Shown here: piece by piece, positions 18,453-28,679 of the stretch
How the letters are laid out: the number at the start of each line of letters is the position of its first letter
How positions within the stretch are numbered: position 1 is the first letter of the stretch
Origin: Citrobacter sp. Cu233
GTDB lineage: Bacteria; Pseudomonadota; Gammaproteobacteria; Enterobacterales; Enterobacteriaceae
Reading direction: 5' to 3'
Length of the DNA: 38,893 nt
Assembly (NCBI RefSeq): GCF_030332225.1
Contig: NZ_JAOWIF010000029.1
Span: forward strand, 1-38,893
Notes under the pieces: model-generated
What the model saw: the letters and a program-made list of their open reading frames with translations, nothing else
The model's database searches: none
What the model was told of the DNA's origin: nothing
Position numbers and translations under genes: made by a program

Positions 18453-19046
18453 TTAAATCGGGATACCCGTTTTGAGATCGAGCTTAAAAGATTCCCAACC
18501 TCCTGGCGGGTCCCACTCTCCCTGGCCCAGAACCGTCTCATTCTCTATTGATGTAATGATCACGCCATCAATAGCACACTGCCTAGATTTCCAGAGAATG
18601 CCCGCAGCAATATCCATCAGAAAAACGTGGCTGTAAGTGGTAACCAAAACCCGATTATGCAGCCTGTCAGAATGGATATCAGGAACTGAATAAATATGGC
18701 TAACGTAATCACCTAGTGGATGGCTTCTGAACGAGTGTGTGGCCATCTCAAAAACATGAAAGTGGTCGCCACAAATGATTGCCACCAGGGATTCATTCAG
18801 GAGGAAATCAGAAAAGGCGCTGGAAATCAGCCAGCCCTCCTCATCGGCACGTACGTATAACTGTAAAATCAGAATGGGTTCACCGTCCTTTCTGATTAAC
18901 AGTCGCCGCTCCTTTTCTCCATTAGTGCCAAAAGGATTGACGTCGATGATTAAAACACCTTCCGTTTCATCACCGGGCGTTGGCTGTTCAAGATAGGTTA
19001 CTTGTAATGTCATTGAGCATCCAGAGTTGGGCAGGATAAGAACCAT
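18453..19046 (-). CDS. Hypothetical protein, possible immunity-type
   Basis: 197 residues, soluble, without a signal peptide. An ATG at 19013 (MTLQVTYLEQPTPGDETEGV) would give a shorter, 186-residue form and may be the better start. The sequence is rich in alternating hydrophobic strands (VLIIDVNPFG, LLIRKDGEPILILQLYV, VLVTTYSHVFLMDIAAGILW), suggesting a beta-rich fold, possibly propeller-like. I do not recognise a family. It lies next to a DUF1963 gene in the same orientation, and both have the feel of orphan immunity genes; this is inference only. Confidence 0.6.
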   Translation of the reverse strand: MVLILPNSGCSMTLQVTYLEQPTPGDETEGVLIIDVNPFGTNGEKERRLLIRKDGEPILILQLYVRADEEGWLISSAFSDFLLNESLVAIICGDHFHVFEMATHSFRSHPLGDYVSHIYSVPDIHSDRLHNRVLVTTYSHVFLMDIAAGILWKSRQCAIDGVIITSIENETVLGQGEWDPPGGWESFKLDLKTGIPI

Positions 19047-19197
19047 ACTACTTTACAAGCTGATGTCACGACAGCACCGTTTTTGCTCCTGTTCATGTTG
19101 CATATTGTGTTGACCAGCCACCACAGATTAGTGCATTCCGATATCAGCGACGTCCACTCCTGGCACTAACCAGCCCCATTGCGATTGAAAAATATGT

Positions 19198-19395
19198 ATG
19201 AAAGTTGAATTAACGATTGATCGCATGAAAGAACGTCCTAAAGACGCGGTTTCGGCATAGAAAAAGAACTGCTTCAACGCCTGAATGATCACTATGACAA
19301 TTGCAGACTCACAATCCGGCGCGCCGGGTCGGATGGGTTATGTGTTTTCGGTAGGGACAAGGACGATAAAAAGAAAATCGAATTCATCCTCCAGG
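19198..19395 (+). pseudogene. DinI-like gene with a one-base deletion
   Basis: The sequence begins MKVELTIDRMKERPKDAVSA, and after a frameshift continues EKELLQRLNDHYDNCRLTIR and RAGSDGLCVFGRDKDDKKKI. This is the DinI pattern over about 65 residues. One T is missing near 19257 (GCA-TAG instead of GCA-TTA-G), which creates an in-frame stop. Homology ends around the ILQ at 19390, before the C-terminal helix. It is a different dinI lineage from the fragments at 336 and 1592, and is in the plus orientation. Confidence 0.7.
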
Positions 19396-19739
19396 CATTC
19401 CCGACCTCGCTACGGCGGAGTTTTTGCTTTCTGGCAATACGATGGGTATTCACCTGGCACGCTATCTCCGTTCCCAAATCATAGTGCTGCCCTCAATACT
19501 GACAGATACATCAAGCCACTATGGGATGTTTCATCCTGGACTTAATTCGGTTCATTTATTGACACAGAGAATAATGCTTAGTTAACTTATTGATGTGGTG
19601 AATCCCCCTGTGCGGTGGGGCGTCCGGTCAGGTCAAGATCCCTTTGACGCATGATGCAACGCGAGGCTTGTTGTCCGGGGCAGTCTCACCGGGAGGCACC
19701 CGGCACCACAACTGAACTCAAACCTGTCATACTGTTATC
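19396..19739. other. Non-coding or decayed stretch
   Basis: No convincing gene. A plus-strand frame reading LATAEFLLSGNTMGIHLARY and on to about 19580 is open but has no start and no recognised family; it may be decayed coding sequence joined to the dinI-like remnant. A C/G-rich hairpin-like segment lies around 19673-19702. Confidence 0.4.
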
Positions 19740-19937
19740 ATGGTGTGGGGAGATAACGTTATAAAAATATCCTTCAGAAATAGCGTGATCGGACTCGGTA
19801 TATCTATAGGTGTTGCAATAATTATTGTTTCCCTGGTTGTTTTTCTGAATGGCATTGGATTATGGTAACCCGCACTTTTACTGTTTTGGATCCCTGCATT
19901 TGTCGGTGCCTTCCGGTTATGGGCTTTTATTATATAA
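19740..19937 (+). pseudogene. Small two-helix membrane protein split by an in-frame TAA
   Basis: The frame from ATG 19740 encodes 42 residues with one strong helix (NSVIGLGISIGVAIIIVSLV) and stops at TAA 19866-19868. In the same frame the sequence continues PALLLFWIPAFVGAFRLWAF and ends at TAA 19935. The second part is another plausible membrane helix. A single change, for instance CAA to TAA, would explain it. Either the gene is inactivated, or a 42-residue one-helix protein is made. The Shine-Dalgarno site is not convincing. I do not recognise the family. Confidence 0.45.
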
Positions 19938-19949
19938 TTAACAATAAAA

Positions 19950-21035
19950 TCAATTATTTTCTGTGAGAGCTTTAGTTATCAAGGTTGAAAGTGTTTCAAG
20001 CTGGATTGCAAGCTGGATGCTTAACCAGACATATCCATGAACGGCACTTTCCATTACTTCATCACTTTCATTCGCGAGTAAAAGGCCATGCAACTCTTGT
20101 GTGATTTCATTAAGACGTTCGCTGTTTGATGCTATTGGAGACGGGTTACCTTCATGCAGCGCATGAGCCAGCGTACTGAGAGTGTTGCGGGTCATTTGTT
20201 CCATGTCGGAAAGTGTATGAGAGTTCAATATCAGAAACCGGCTGCCGCGCGATGCCCAGTGGGCATTTATCTGAAATTTTTGGGCAGCAATCATATCTCG
20301 GGTTATTGACTGAATATCCTCAAGCAGGCTCTTTGCAATCTTTGTTTCTTTATTCACTGGTGTAATCAGACCACGCATTTTGACTACATTAGTCAACGCA
20401 CGCGTTTGAAGCCCGGTCATTCTGGGCTGGTTCAGAACGTTTCGTGAGACCCCGGCTGAAGTGATTTTTAAGTAATCAGCCAGAAAGTCAGCAAGTTGGA
20501 TACGCCAGTTAATGAATGCTCTTTGGGGATAAATACTGGTAAACAGCATAGCCAGAATACATCCCAAAATAATATTGGTGCTTCGCCATAATGCTGTCTG
20601 TAAGTCCCCGGCAGGAGCGCTGCTGACTACGGCAAGCGTTATCCCAACAAGTAATGCAGCATACGGGCGTTTACTCATGGCCAGATAGCCGCAAAGGAAA
20701 GCAGCGCATCCGCACCAGAGCATCATCAGGGTAAGAGAGTACATTTCAATGTGTAATGCAATGATCCCCAGAATTGCACCACCTACAGTTCCTGCCATTC
20801 GCTCAAGTGCTCTGGGGATAACGTTACCCATGTAGCTTACAGGTCCCATGACGACAACGAGTGTAATCAGGGGCCACGAGTGGTCTGGTAAACTCAACAT
20901 TCTTATCAATAAGAACGTAATAACGAACGCTACAGCAATTCGAATCCCATGCACTATACGGTAGTTGCGGTAGATTTTAAGTTCTAATGGACTTATCGGT
21001 TTGTTGCGTTTAACGGAAAAAATGTTCTTTTTCAT
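19950..21035 (-). CDS. FUSC-family membrane protein, YeeA-like
   Basis: 361 residues, resembling E. coli YeeA (352 residues) over the whole length: IYRNYRIVHGIRIAVAFVIT near the N-terminus, then about six helices in the first 170 residues (through SIYPQRAFINWRIQLADFLA), and a cytoplasmic helical half. FUSC proteins form the membrane part of putative aromatic-acid or fusaric-acid efflux systems (AaeB family), but the substrate of YeeA is unknown. No membrane-fusion partner or AaeX-like gene lies beside it. The N-terminal extension KKNIFSVKRNK differs from K-12. The gene is intact, alone, and flanked by AT-rich DNA; clearly a paralogue brought in with the island. Confidence 0.85.
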   Translation of the reverse strand: MKKNIFSVKRNKPISPLELKIYRNYRIVHGIRIAVAFVITFLLIRMLSLPDHSWPLITLVVVMGPVSYMGNVIPRALERMAGTVGGAILGIIALHIEMYSLTLMMLWCGCAAFLCGYLAMSKRPYAALLVGITLAVVSSAPAGDLQTALWRSTNIILGCILAMLFTSIYPQRAFINWRIQLADFLADYLKITSAGVSRNVLNQPRMTGLQTRALTNVVKMRGLITPVNKETKIAKSLLEDIQSITRDMIAAQKFQINAHWASRGSRFLILNSHTLSDMEQMTRNTLSTLAHALHEGNPSPIASNSERLNEITQELHGLLLANESDEVMESAVHGYVWLSIQLAIQLETLSTLITKALTENN

Positions 21036-21430
21036 TGTTTAAAGTCTTTAACAAAGAGCAAACGATAAAGAATATTCAGGTATACACTGAAAAAAACAGG
21101 GCGTCTTACTTTTTTAAATTATAAAACCGGTGCGTGCTATTAAGACTTTACCATTGTTAATTATTTGCTAATTGAGCGATAAAGAAGGGAGTGATCTGTA
21201 ATGTTCATTTTATATTTTGGGTTGTTATTATGAGTATAAGTAGTGGAGAACAGATTGAATGATAATCTGGCATAAATTCAACTTGTTGACTTTAATAGTT
21301 ATTAAAGAGTTGTGTGGTTTCTGGGAAATGGTTAACATGATTTAGATGAATGACTTCTTCGATCAGATCAATCTGGTTTGATGGTGTTTCTGGACGATTT
21401 TAAATCGGCAACAGTATCTGGGTAAAATGC
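21036..21430. other. AT-rich intergenic stretch upstream of the YeeA-like gene
   Basis: Contains the presumed promoter of the YeeA-like gene. I see no RNA gene, terminator or long ORF. Composition is markedly AT-rich, like other horizontally acquired enterobacterial segments. Confidence 0.4.
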
Positions 21431-21538
21431 ATGATGAGCAAATACAAAATTGCAGCTCTGATGACTACAGCGTCAACGGTCGCACTGTTTTGGTCAGTGG
21501 CATTAATCTTTGGGTTGCTTCATTCTCTGGGTATGTAG
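21431..21538 (+). CDS. Possible 35-residue membrane peptide
   Basis: The short ORF MMSKYKIAALMTTASTVALF continues WSVALIFGLLHSLGM and has one clear hydrophobic helix after a basic N-terminus, the layout of many small inner-membrane proteins. There is a double ATG. The upstream GGG is not a strong ribosome site. I do not recognise it. It lies in a 1.2-kb stretch without other genes. Confidence 0.35.
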   Translation: MMSKYKIAALMTTASTVALFWSVALIFGLLHSLGM

Positions 21539-22282
21539 TCGGAATTGATTTAAGGCTTATAAAACATAATATTACGCAGGCAGTTATGAGACGAAGGGTA
21601 TGAGTATTAGAATGTCTGATATTCTTATCGCTGTATGTTTTTTATGAGCTAAGGTTTGAACCAAAGCTCATCATATAAAATAAACTTATATTAGAAAAAA
21701 GTATGCAACTAAACGATGTGTATCATCGAAATGCAACTGTATAAAGAGACAGTGCAATAGCCAGAAATATCCAATATTGAGAGTGATAATGGAAAAGTTT
21801 AAGCATTAATATTCTCCACAGAGTTGGTCATTAATTAATGGCAGATTTAAATGTCAACAACAAACAAAAAATCATGCTCACCGACTATTTAATTATTTCA
21901 TAATGTTTCAGCCTGGCGCGATGGCGGTGCATTTGCACCAGTAATGGGAATTTTGCATTATTATGGTGAGATTAATGGCAGAAGTACTTTATGAACTGCT
22001 CAAACTACCAGTACAGACGACAATCATCATTCGTGCCTGCCAAACGGCGGCGATGATGCAGGCGATGAGGATGCTCGGCTTCAGAATTCACGAACAGCAG
22101 AGGCAGGTGAAATCGGAGGTGGCATTATTTATAGATGTTAATGCATTGCTGAATATCCAGTTGGCTGACGTGTGAATCAATTACGCGACATCCCTACTTT
22201 AACATAACCTGACTTCCGAAATTGATAAGTAATTTTTTCTGCTAACAGTATAATTTTGCTTATAAATCTGATGGGAGGAATT
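21539..22282. other. Gene-poor AT-rich stretch before the recombinase
   Basis: Holds no gene I can defend. An open frame at 21963-22175 (from MVRLMAEVLYELLKLPVQTT) has no good ribosome site and no recognised family; MAEVLYELL at 21978 would be its best start. The bases just before 22283 carry the strong ribosome site of the recombinase gene. Fim-type recombinases often act on nearby inverted repeats; I found no clear pair here. Confidence 0.4.
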
Positions 22283-22834
22283 ATGCGCAAATATATTACC
22301 CGAGGCGAATGGGAAACTTTTTTTAGAGCTATAAATGGTACGCGAAATGAAATCCGCGATAAAGCTTTGTTACAGATGACATATATCCATGGATTGCGAG
22401 TCAGTGAGCTATTAGACCTGAGACTGGGCGATCTTGATATGACCGAAAAAATTGTTTTCATCCGGCGGCTAAAAAATGGGTTGTCAACATCTCATCCATT
22501 GCAGCCAGAAACCATAGAATTATTGCAACGCTGGATTCAGGTCAGGAAAACTTACGCTAAAGGTAATCAAGAGGATTATCTTTTTCTGTCAACTCACGGG
22601 AAAAAAATGTCCAGGCAGTGGGTGTATAAATTATGTGCTCGATACAGTCAGCGCGCGGGTCTGAAAGTTAAGGTTCATCCGCATATGCTACGTCACGCTT
22701 GTGGTTATGCTCTTGCAAACCAGGGACTGGATACACGGCTTATCCAGGACTATCTTGGGCACAGGAATATTCATCATACTGTATTGTATACAGCCAGTAA
22801 TCCCCGGCGCTTTCAGCGGGCCTGGCAAGGATAA
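22283..22834 (+). CDS. Fim-type tyrosine recombinase (DNA invertase)
   Basis: 183 residues starting MRKYITRGEWETFFRAI, with an excellent GGGAGGA site 4 bases upstream. It has the minimal catalytic domain of FimB/FimE recombinases: first Arg in IHGLRVSELLDLR, HxxR in HPHMLRHACGYA, His in YLGHRNIHHT, and Tyr nucleophile in VLYTASN. FimB/FimE enzymes invert promoter segments that phase-vary surface fimbriae. No fimbrial gene or obvious invertible segment is visible here, so the target is unknown. It overlaps the convergent AraC-type gene by 22 bp. It is a paralogue of the recombinase at the right end of the window. Confidence 0.88.
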   Translation: MRKYITRGEWETFFRAINGTRNEIRDKALLQMTYIHGLRVSELLDLRLGDLDMTEKIVFIRRLKNGLSTSHPLQPETIELLQRWIQVRKTYAKGNQEDYLFLSTHGKKMSRQWVYKLCARYSQRAGLKVKVHPHMLRHACGYALANQGLDTRLIQDYLGHRNIHHTVLYTASNPRRFQRAWQG

Positions 22835-23694
22835 GTCTTCAGACAGGGAATAAGGAACTGCACGTTCATAATATCTTTATTATCAGTTCTGTGGAATAAA
22901 GTATACATAGGGCCCTTTTTTAAAATGCTTTTATTATTGCAGAGTGCTCCCATTGCATCGTACATCTGGAACTCAAAAATATGCTCGAATGTTCCTTTGA
23001 ATTTCTGGCTGACGTATAAGCCACCCGGTAGGATTTTTTCTGGCTGGGTGGATTTGCCTATTTTTGTTAAAGTGTAAATGATTTCTGAATCAGTGTCTTC
23101 AGCGGGAACCATTTCTCCAGAAATCATAAAGTGTGACATGTTATAAGTTGGTTCGTAAATTGACATCATGGACTGAAAAAGATTCCTGTTATAAACAAGG
23201 CGACCCTCTTTTGTTGTATGTATAAAGTCCATTCCCAGTCGAATGCGTTTTTTGTTCCGGAGAGCCGGGGGGAGATTTCTTTCTACGATCTCCATTAACT
23301 TAAATTCAGTACCCTTTGTCGTTCTGTAGAGGGCAGGCTGGGCGTACTGCATATCCCATGCCTTTGCGTTCCGGTATCGTATAGGGGAGAGTGTAAACTG
23401 TTGTCTGAAAGAACGGGAGAATGTCTGAGGGGAGCTGAAGTCATACATCAGTGATATGTTGGTTACCAGAATGCTGGTATGACGCAACAGTAAAGCCGAA
23501 AGTGTCAGCTTTCTGCGACGAATATACTGTGCCACACTCATCCCGGTCTCTTTCAGAAACAGACTGTACAGCCAGCGTTCTGAATAGCCGGAACGTTCCG
23601 CAAGCTTTTTTACCGGCAAGGCGCTGTTCAGATTGTCTTCGATGATAATCACCAGTTGCTGAATTAAGTCCATCTCTTCTCTCTTTTTCGGCAC
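22813..23694 (-). CDS. AraC-family regulator with Rob-like layout
   Basis: 293 residues. The N-terminal 110 residues are an AraC DNA-binding domain with two helix-turn-helix units (VKKLAERSGYSERWLYSLF and ISLMYDFSSPQTFSRSFRQQ, then FTLSPIRYR). The C-terminal part (about 120-290) is a ligand-type domain in the position of the GyrI-like domain of Rob. The size matches Rob (289). The ligand is unknown. It converges on the recombinase, and its upstream region recurs at the right end of the window beside the second recombinase, so AraC gene and recombinase probably belong to one regulatory module. Confidence 0.85.
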   Translation of the reverse strand: MPKKREEMDLIQQLVIIIEDNLNSALPVKKLAERSGYSERWLYSLFLKETGMSVAQYIRRRKLTLSALLLRHTSILVTNISLMYDFSSPQTFSRSFRQQFTLSPIRYRNAKAWDMQYAQPALYRTTKGTEFKLMEIVERNLPPALRNKKRIRLGMDFIHTTKEGRLVYNRNLFQSMMSIYEPTYNMSHFMISGEMVPAEDTDSEIIYTLTKIGKSTQPEKILPGGLYVSQKFKGTFEHIFEFQMYDAMGALCNNKSILKKGPMYTLFHRTDNKDIMNVQFLIPCLKTYPCQAR

Positions 23695-23713
23695 AGCAGG
23701 GGCTGAGTGTTAA

Positions 23714-23813
23714 GAACAGTCTGATTTCACTGTGTTCCCCGACGTTAGCACGTTTCGCCCCACCAGTGTTTTTTATCGTGCCATCCTCCATTGCTCTGTT
23801 TCATCAAACCGGA
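23714..23813. promoter_or_regulatory. Control region shared with the second recombinase locus (copy 1)
   Basis: About 100 bp upstream of the AraC-type gene align with 38144-38248. The copies share TTAGCACGTTT, CCAGTG and an identical block GCTCTGTTTCATCAAACCGG. Near the AraC start lies a dyad GAACAG-N10-CTGTGTTC (23714-23737), a candidate operator or recombinase site. Confidence 0.65.
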
Positions 23814-24084
23814 ATTTGCGCGTTACCCGGCACTGATAAGCCGACACATACGGCAACAGATGTCCGTTGTTATTACTGGAGTGGAGGGATGTCAGTGCTT
23901 CGTATTTCATACTTCTGACGGAGAGATATTCAGGTGGTGGGTATGCCTGAGAGACGCCGCCCGGGAAAACAAAGTGTCACTGTGGTGGATCTGACCAGTC
24001 ATGAGTCATCAGTGATGGTGAAGGCGTTGTGATTTTTGTGGGATCATCCGTTAGGGGCATGACTTGGGGCGATAAAACTAACAA
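23814..24084. other. Island right edge, no gene supported
   Basis: An open frame from 23791 to 23994 begins in the control repeat and shows no recognised family; I do not call it a gene. The change from island to ancestral DNA is probably near 24060, where REP sequence before purB starts. Confidence 0.4.
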
Positions 24085-24161
24085 GCCGGATAACGTTCGC
24101 GCGTATCCGGCCAGGGAATGGCATCAGCAGTGGGCCGGATGAGGCGAAATTGCTATCCGGC
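24085..24161. repeat. BIME: two REP units
   Basis: Two palindromic REP units, GCCGGATAACG...CGTATCCGGC at 24085-24111 and GCCGGATGAGG...CTATCCGGC at 24134-24161, lie just after the purB stop. Confidence 0.85.
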
Positions 24162-24172
24162 ACCTGTCCTGA

Positions 24173-25546
<1,374 letters not shown>

Positions 25547-26188
25547 TCACAACTCCGGGGTTAAATGAGCAAGAATTTGTTTTGCCTGAGTCGTCAGGCG
25601 ATTACGAGAAAACATGAGTTGCAGACGGCCTCCACCAACCTGATGCCAGAGCACGGCAGCGCGAATGCCAGCCAGAAGCGAAGCGCGAACCTTAGCCTGA
25701 ACCTGCGGGCTCTGGAGAATGGCCGGAGAACCCGTAACCTGAATACGTGGGCCGAGTGGGCTGATGACGTCAACATAGATACCAGCCATCGCACTCATCA
25801 ACGTTTCTGACTGCAAATCAAAATGGTCCAACTGGCGCTGCAAGCCGTTGATACGGTCTCCCAGCGTGTCCATAGCGCCTTTGGCTGCTGATAGCTTACG
25901 CTCCAACACCATCAGGCTTAACGTGTAGCGGGTGAGTTCTGCATTCAGTCCCTGACGACTGCTGGCATTAAGCACGCCGAGCAATGTTTCAAGGCCAAGG
26001 CGCAGGTTGGCTTCACTGCCGCCGAACACGCCCAGCGTAGAGCTGGGATTCATATCGATGACACTGTTCAGTGAAACGTGTAGTGCATCGGCATCACAAT
26101 GCCCCTGGTGCGCCAGTTCTTGTACCAGGCGTGCCGACTGGCAAATACCTGCCAGGGCGAGGGTGATGTCATAATAATTCTTTGCCAC
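25547..26188 (-). CDS. hflD: HflD, lysogenization regulator
   Basis: Membrane-associated protein that binds lambda CII and promotes its proteolysis, shifting infection toward lysis; its host role is less clear. I chose GTG 26188 ([10 protein letters not shown]), with GGAAG 8 bases upstream, giving 213 residues as in K-12; the GTG six bases earlier has only 2-bp spacing to the same site. The sequence closely matches E. coli. It lies between mnmA and purB and is probably co-transcribed with both. Its presence near a lambdoid prophage is coincidental, since this gene order is ancestral. Confidence 0.96.
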   Translation of the reverse strand: MAKNYYDITLALAGICQSARLVQELAHQGHCDADALHVSLNSVIDMNPSSTLGVFGGSEANLRLGLETLLGVLNASSRQGLNAELTRYTLSLMVLERKLSAAKGAMDTLGDRINGLQRQLDHFDLQSETLMSAMAGIYVDVISPLGPRIQVTGSPAILQSPQVQAKVRASLLAGIRAAVLWHQVGGGRLQLMFSRNRLTTQAKQILAHLTPEL

Positions 26189-26222
26189 GTTCACTGCTTC
26201 CTTGTATCAAATGTGTAAATAA

Positions 26223-27329
26223 TTATACCGGCAGAGGCAGACGCTGCTCGATAATGCCGCCGCCGAGGCACACTTCACCGTTGTAAAAGACCGCCGACTG
26301 ACCCGGTGTTACCGCCGCGACGGGTTCGTCAAAAATCACTTCAATACGCTCAGCATCCAGTGCTTTAACGGTGCACGGAATGTCGGTTTGACGATAGCGG
26401 GTTTTCACTGTGCAGCGCATGGTGCCGGTGAACGGTTGGCGGTCGACCCAATGTAATTGCTGTGCAATCAGACCAACGGACATCAGGCGCGGGTGTTCAT
26501 GACCCTGAGCCACAACCAGAATATTGTTCTCAACGTCTTTATCCACGACATACCATGGATCTTCGGTACCTTCTTTTGTTCCACCAATACCCAGACCTTT
26601 ACGCTGACCCAGGGTGTGATACATCAGCCCCTGATGCTGGCCAATTTCTTCACCGTCAACGGTAATGATCTTGCCTGGTTGTGCCGGAAGGTAACGACCG
26701 AGGAACTCGCGGAATTTGCGCTCGCCGATAAAGCAAATACCGGTGGAGTCTTTTTTCTTCGCAGTAACCAGACCCAGATCTTCGGCAATTTTGCGTACCT
26801 GTGGTTTTTCCAGTTCACCTACCGGGAACAGACTTTGTGCGATCTGCTCATGGCCGAGGGTATAGAGGAAGTAGCTCTGGTCCTTGTTACCATCGAGTCC
26901 CCGCAGCAGGCGGCTTTTGCCGTCCACATCCGCGCGACGCACGTAGTGGCCAGTAGCGATGTAATCGGCACCTAAATCTTCAGCGGCAAATTCGAGGAAG
27001 GCTTTAAACTTGATTTCTTTATTGCACAGAATATCCGGGTTCGGCGTCCGACCCGCTTTGTATTCTTCAAGGAACAATTCAAAGACGTTGTCCCAGTATT
27101 CTGCAGCAAAGTTAACGGTATGCAGTTCAATGCCGAGTTTGTCGCAGACGGCCTGTGCATCCGCAAGATCGGCGGCCGCTGTGCAGTATTCCTCACCATC
27201 GTCCTCTTCCCAGTTCTTCATGAACAGGCCTTCTACCTGATAACCCTGTTGTTGCAACAGCCAGGCAGAAACGGAGGAATCGACACCGCCGGACATGCCG
27301 ACGATCACTTTTTTTTGGCTTTCAGACAT
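26223..27329 (-). CDS. mnmA: tRNA-uridine 2-sulfurtransferase MnmA
   Basis: Catalyses 2-thiolation of U34 in tRNA for Lys, Glu and Gln, taking sulfur from the TusE relay. The start is ATG 27329 ([15 protein letters not shown]), giving 368 residues as in K-12; the longer frame is not supported. The PP-loop motif GMSGGVDSS lies near residues 11-19. The two catalytic cysteines are in [13 protein letters not shown] (about 102) and [11 protein letters not shown] (about 199). It is followed by hflD and preceded by nudJ, all on the minus strand. Confidence 0.97.
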   Translation of the reverse strand: MSESQKKVIVGMSGGVDSSVSAWLLQQQGYQVEGLFMKNWEEDDGEEYCTAAADLADAQAVCDKLGIELHTVNFAAEYWDNVFELFLEEYKAGRTPNPDILCNKEIKFKAFLEFAAEDLGADYIATGHYVRRADVDGKSRLLRGLDGNKDQSYFLYTLGHEQIAQSLFPVGELEKPQVRKIAEDLGLVTAKKKDSTGICFIGERKFREFLGRYLPAQPGKIITVDGEEIGQHQGLMYHTLGQRKGLGIGGTKEGTEDPWYVVDKDVENNILVVAQGHEHPRLMSVGLIAQQLHWVDRQPFTGTMRCTVKTRYRQTDIPCTVKALDAERIEVIFDEPVAAVTPGQSAVFYNGEVCLGGGIIEQRLPLPV

Positions 27330-27382
27330 AGGAATACTCACGACATTGAACTTCAAGGCGGCATATTCTAGCACGCAGCCCT

Positions 27383-27844
27383 TTACTTGACACCCTCTGT
27401 AAACGGCCAGTTAAATTCGCCAATCATTGCGAGTGGATAACGCTGTCCGCTTTGATAACAACGAATACTTTCGGCAACCAGCGGCGAACGCAGGTTTGGC
27501 GCAGAGAAGATCTCTTGCGCACTGACCCAACGACAGCAATCTATATCGTCGTCATGAGGTTCAGTAACGCACATATTGGCAAGCTCGATAGAAAACAGAA
27601 AGCGCAAAAAGGGTGTTCTGTCTGGGGCAATCCATTGATGCATTCGGATAAAGTGTTGTGGTTGCGCTTTTATCCCGGTTTCTTCCCACAGTTCGCGTGC
27701 AGCGGCTTGTATCAGTGTTTCATCGGCTTCCAGGTGCCCGGCGGGTTGATTCCACAAAGCTTTGCCGTTGATGGTTTCCTCAACGACTAAAAACTTATCT
27801 TCTGCATGCACAATGCAGGCAACGGTGACGTGCGGTTTAAACAT
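27383..27844 (-). CDS. nudJ: Nudix phosphatase NudJ
   Basis: Nudix hydrolase with nucleoside tri- and diphosphatase activity, also reported to act on HMP-PP, the thiamine precursor. 153 residues as in K-12. The Nudix box is complete: [20 protein letters not shown] followed by TGI (about 36-58). It lies 9 bp after rluE and upstream of mnmA, as in E. coli. The sequence differs from K-12 at several surface positions only. Confidence 0.96.
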   Translation of the reverse strand: MFKPHVTVACIVHAEDKFLVVEETINGKALWNQPAGHLEADETLIQAAARELWEETGIKAQPQHFIRMHQWIAPDRTPFLRFLFSIELANMCVTEPHDDDIDCCRWVSAQEIFSAPNLRSPLVAESIRCYQSGQRYPLAMIGEFNWPFTEGVK

Positions 27845-27853
27845 ACCTGTTCC

Positions 27854-28477
27854 TTATACAGTTGCATCCCGCCATTGACCATTAGCGAGATTATCCAGCG
27901 TGTAATTCCCCATCGCATAACGAATTAACCGCAGTGTAGGAAAGCCGACGTGTGCTGTCATGCGACGTACCTGACGATTACGGCCTTCATATAAGGTCAC
28001 TTTTAACCAGGTGGTAGGGATATTTTTCCGCTCGCGAATGGGCGGGGTTCGCGGCCACAACCATTCTGGCTCTGCCACCAATTCAATACCTGCTGGCAGT
28101 GTGGGGCCATCGTTCAGCGTTACGCCGGTGCGCAGAGCGTTCAGCGCTTCGGGTGTTGGCTCACCTTCCACCTGGACATAATAGATTTTCCCCGTACGTT
28201 TACCGGGTTGCGTCAACCGGGCCTGTAGCGCGCCGTCGTTGGTCAGCACCAGAAGTCCTTCGCTGTCGCGGTCAAGACGACCAGCAGCATAGACACCCTG
28301 AACAGGAATAAAATCTTTTAACGTTTTGCGTCCTGCTTCGTCAGTAAATTGTGGCAAAACATCGTATGGTTTATTGAACAAAACCACCCGTTTTGGCTGG
28401 TTTTCTTTACGCTGTTTAGTGACTTGTCTTGAGCTGAATCGCTCAACCCGGTGATTTCTAAAAGAAGTTTTTTGCAT
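27854..28477 (-). CDS. rluE: 23S rRNA pseudouridine(2457) synthase RluE
   Basis: Converts U2457 of 23S rRNA to pseudouridine. 207 residues from [19 protein letters not shown]-12 has an alternative start 10 codons earlier (217 residues). The catalytic Asp lies in [15 protein letters not shown]. The family end [20 protein letters not shown] is present. It is divergent from icd, with a 202-bp gap holding both promoters. Confidence 0.96.
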   Translation of the reverse strand: MQKTSFRNHRVERFSSRQVTKQRKENQPKRVVLFNKPYDVLPQFTDEAGRKTLKDFIPVQGVYAAGRLDRDSEGLLVLTNDGALQARLTQPGKRTGKIYYVQVEGEPTPEALNALRTGVTLNDGPTLPAGIELVAEPEWLWPRTPPIRERKNIPTTWLKVTLYEGRNRQVRRMTAHVGFPTLRLIRYAMGNYTLDNLANGQWRDATV

Positions 28478-28679
28478 GGTATTTTCAGATTATATCAATT
28501 GCCGCATTATAGCCTAAGAACGAGTGTCTTTCATGGCGACGAACAATAGGGTAGTATTGACACGCTCATTACAAATCATTAACAAAAAGTTGCTCTAACG
28601 CATCCGTGTAGCAGGACGCAAATGCACATGCAGCGTGATGACAGACGAGCAGAACCAGAAGCGCTCGAAGGAGAGGTGA

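Noticed and set aside
21963..22175. 70-codon ORF before the first recombinase
   Set aside because: No ribosome site and no recognised family; left in the gap description only.
23791..23994. 67-codon ORF right of the AraC-type gene
   Set aside because: Begins within the control repeat, has no ribosome site and no recognised family.
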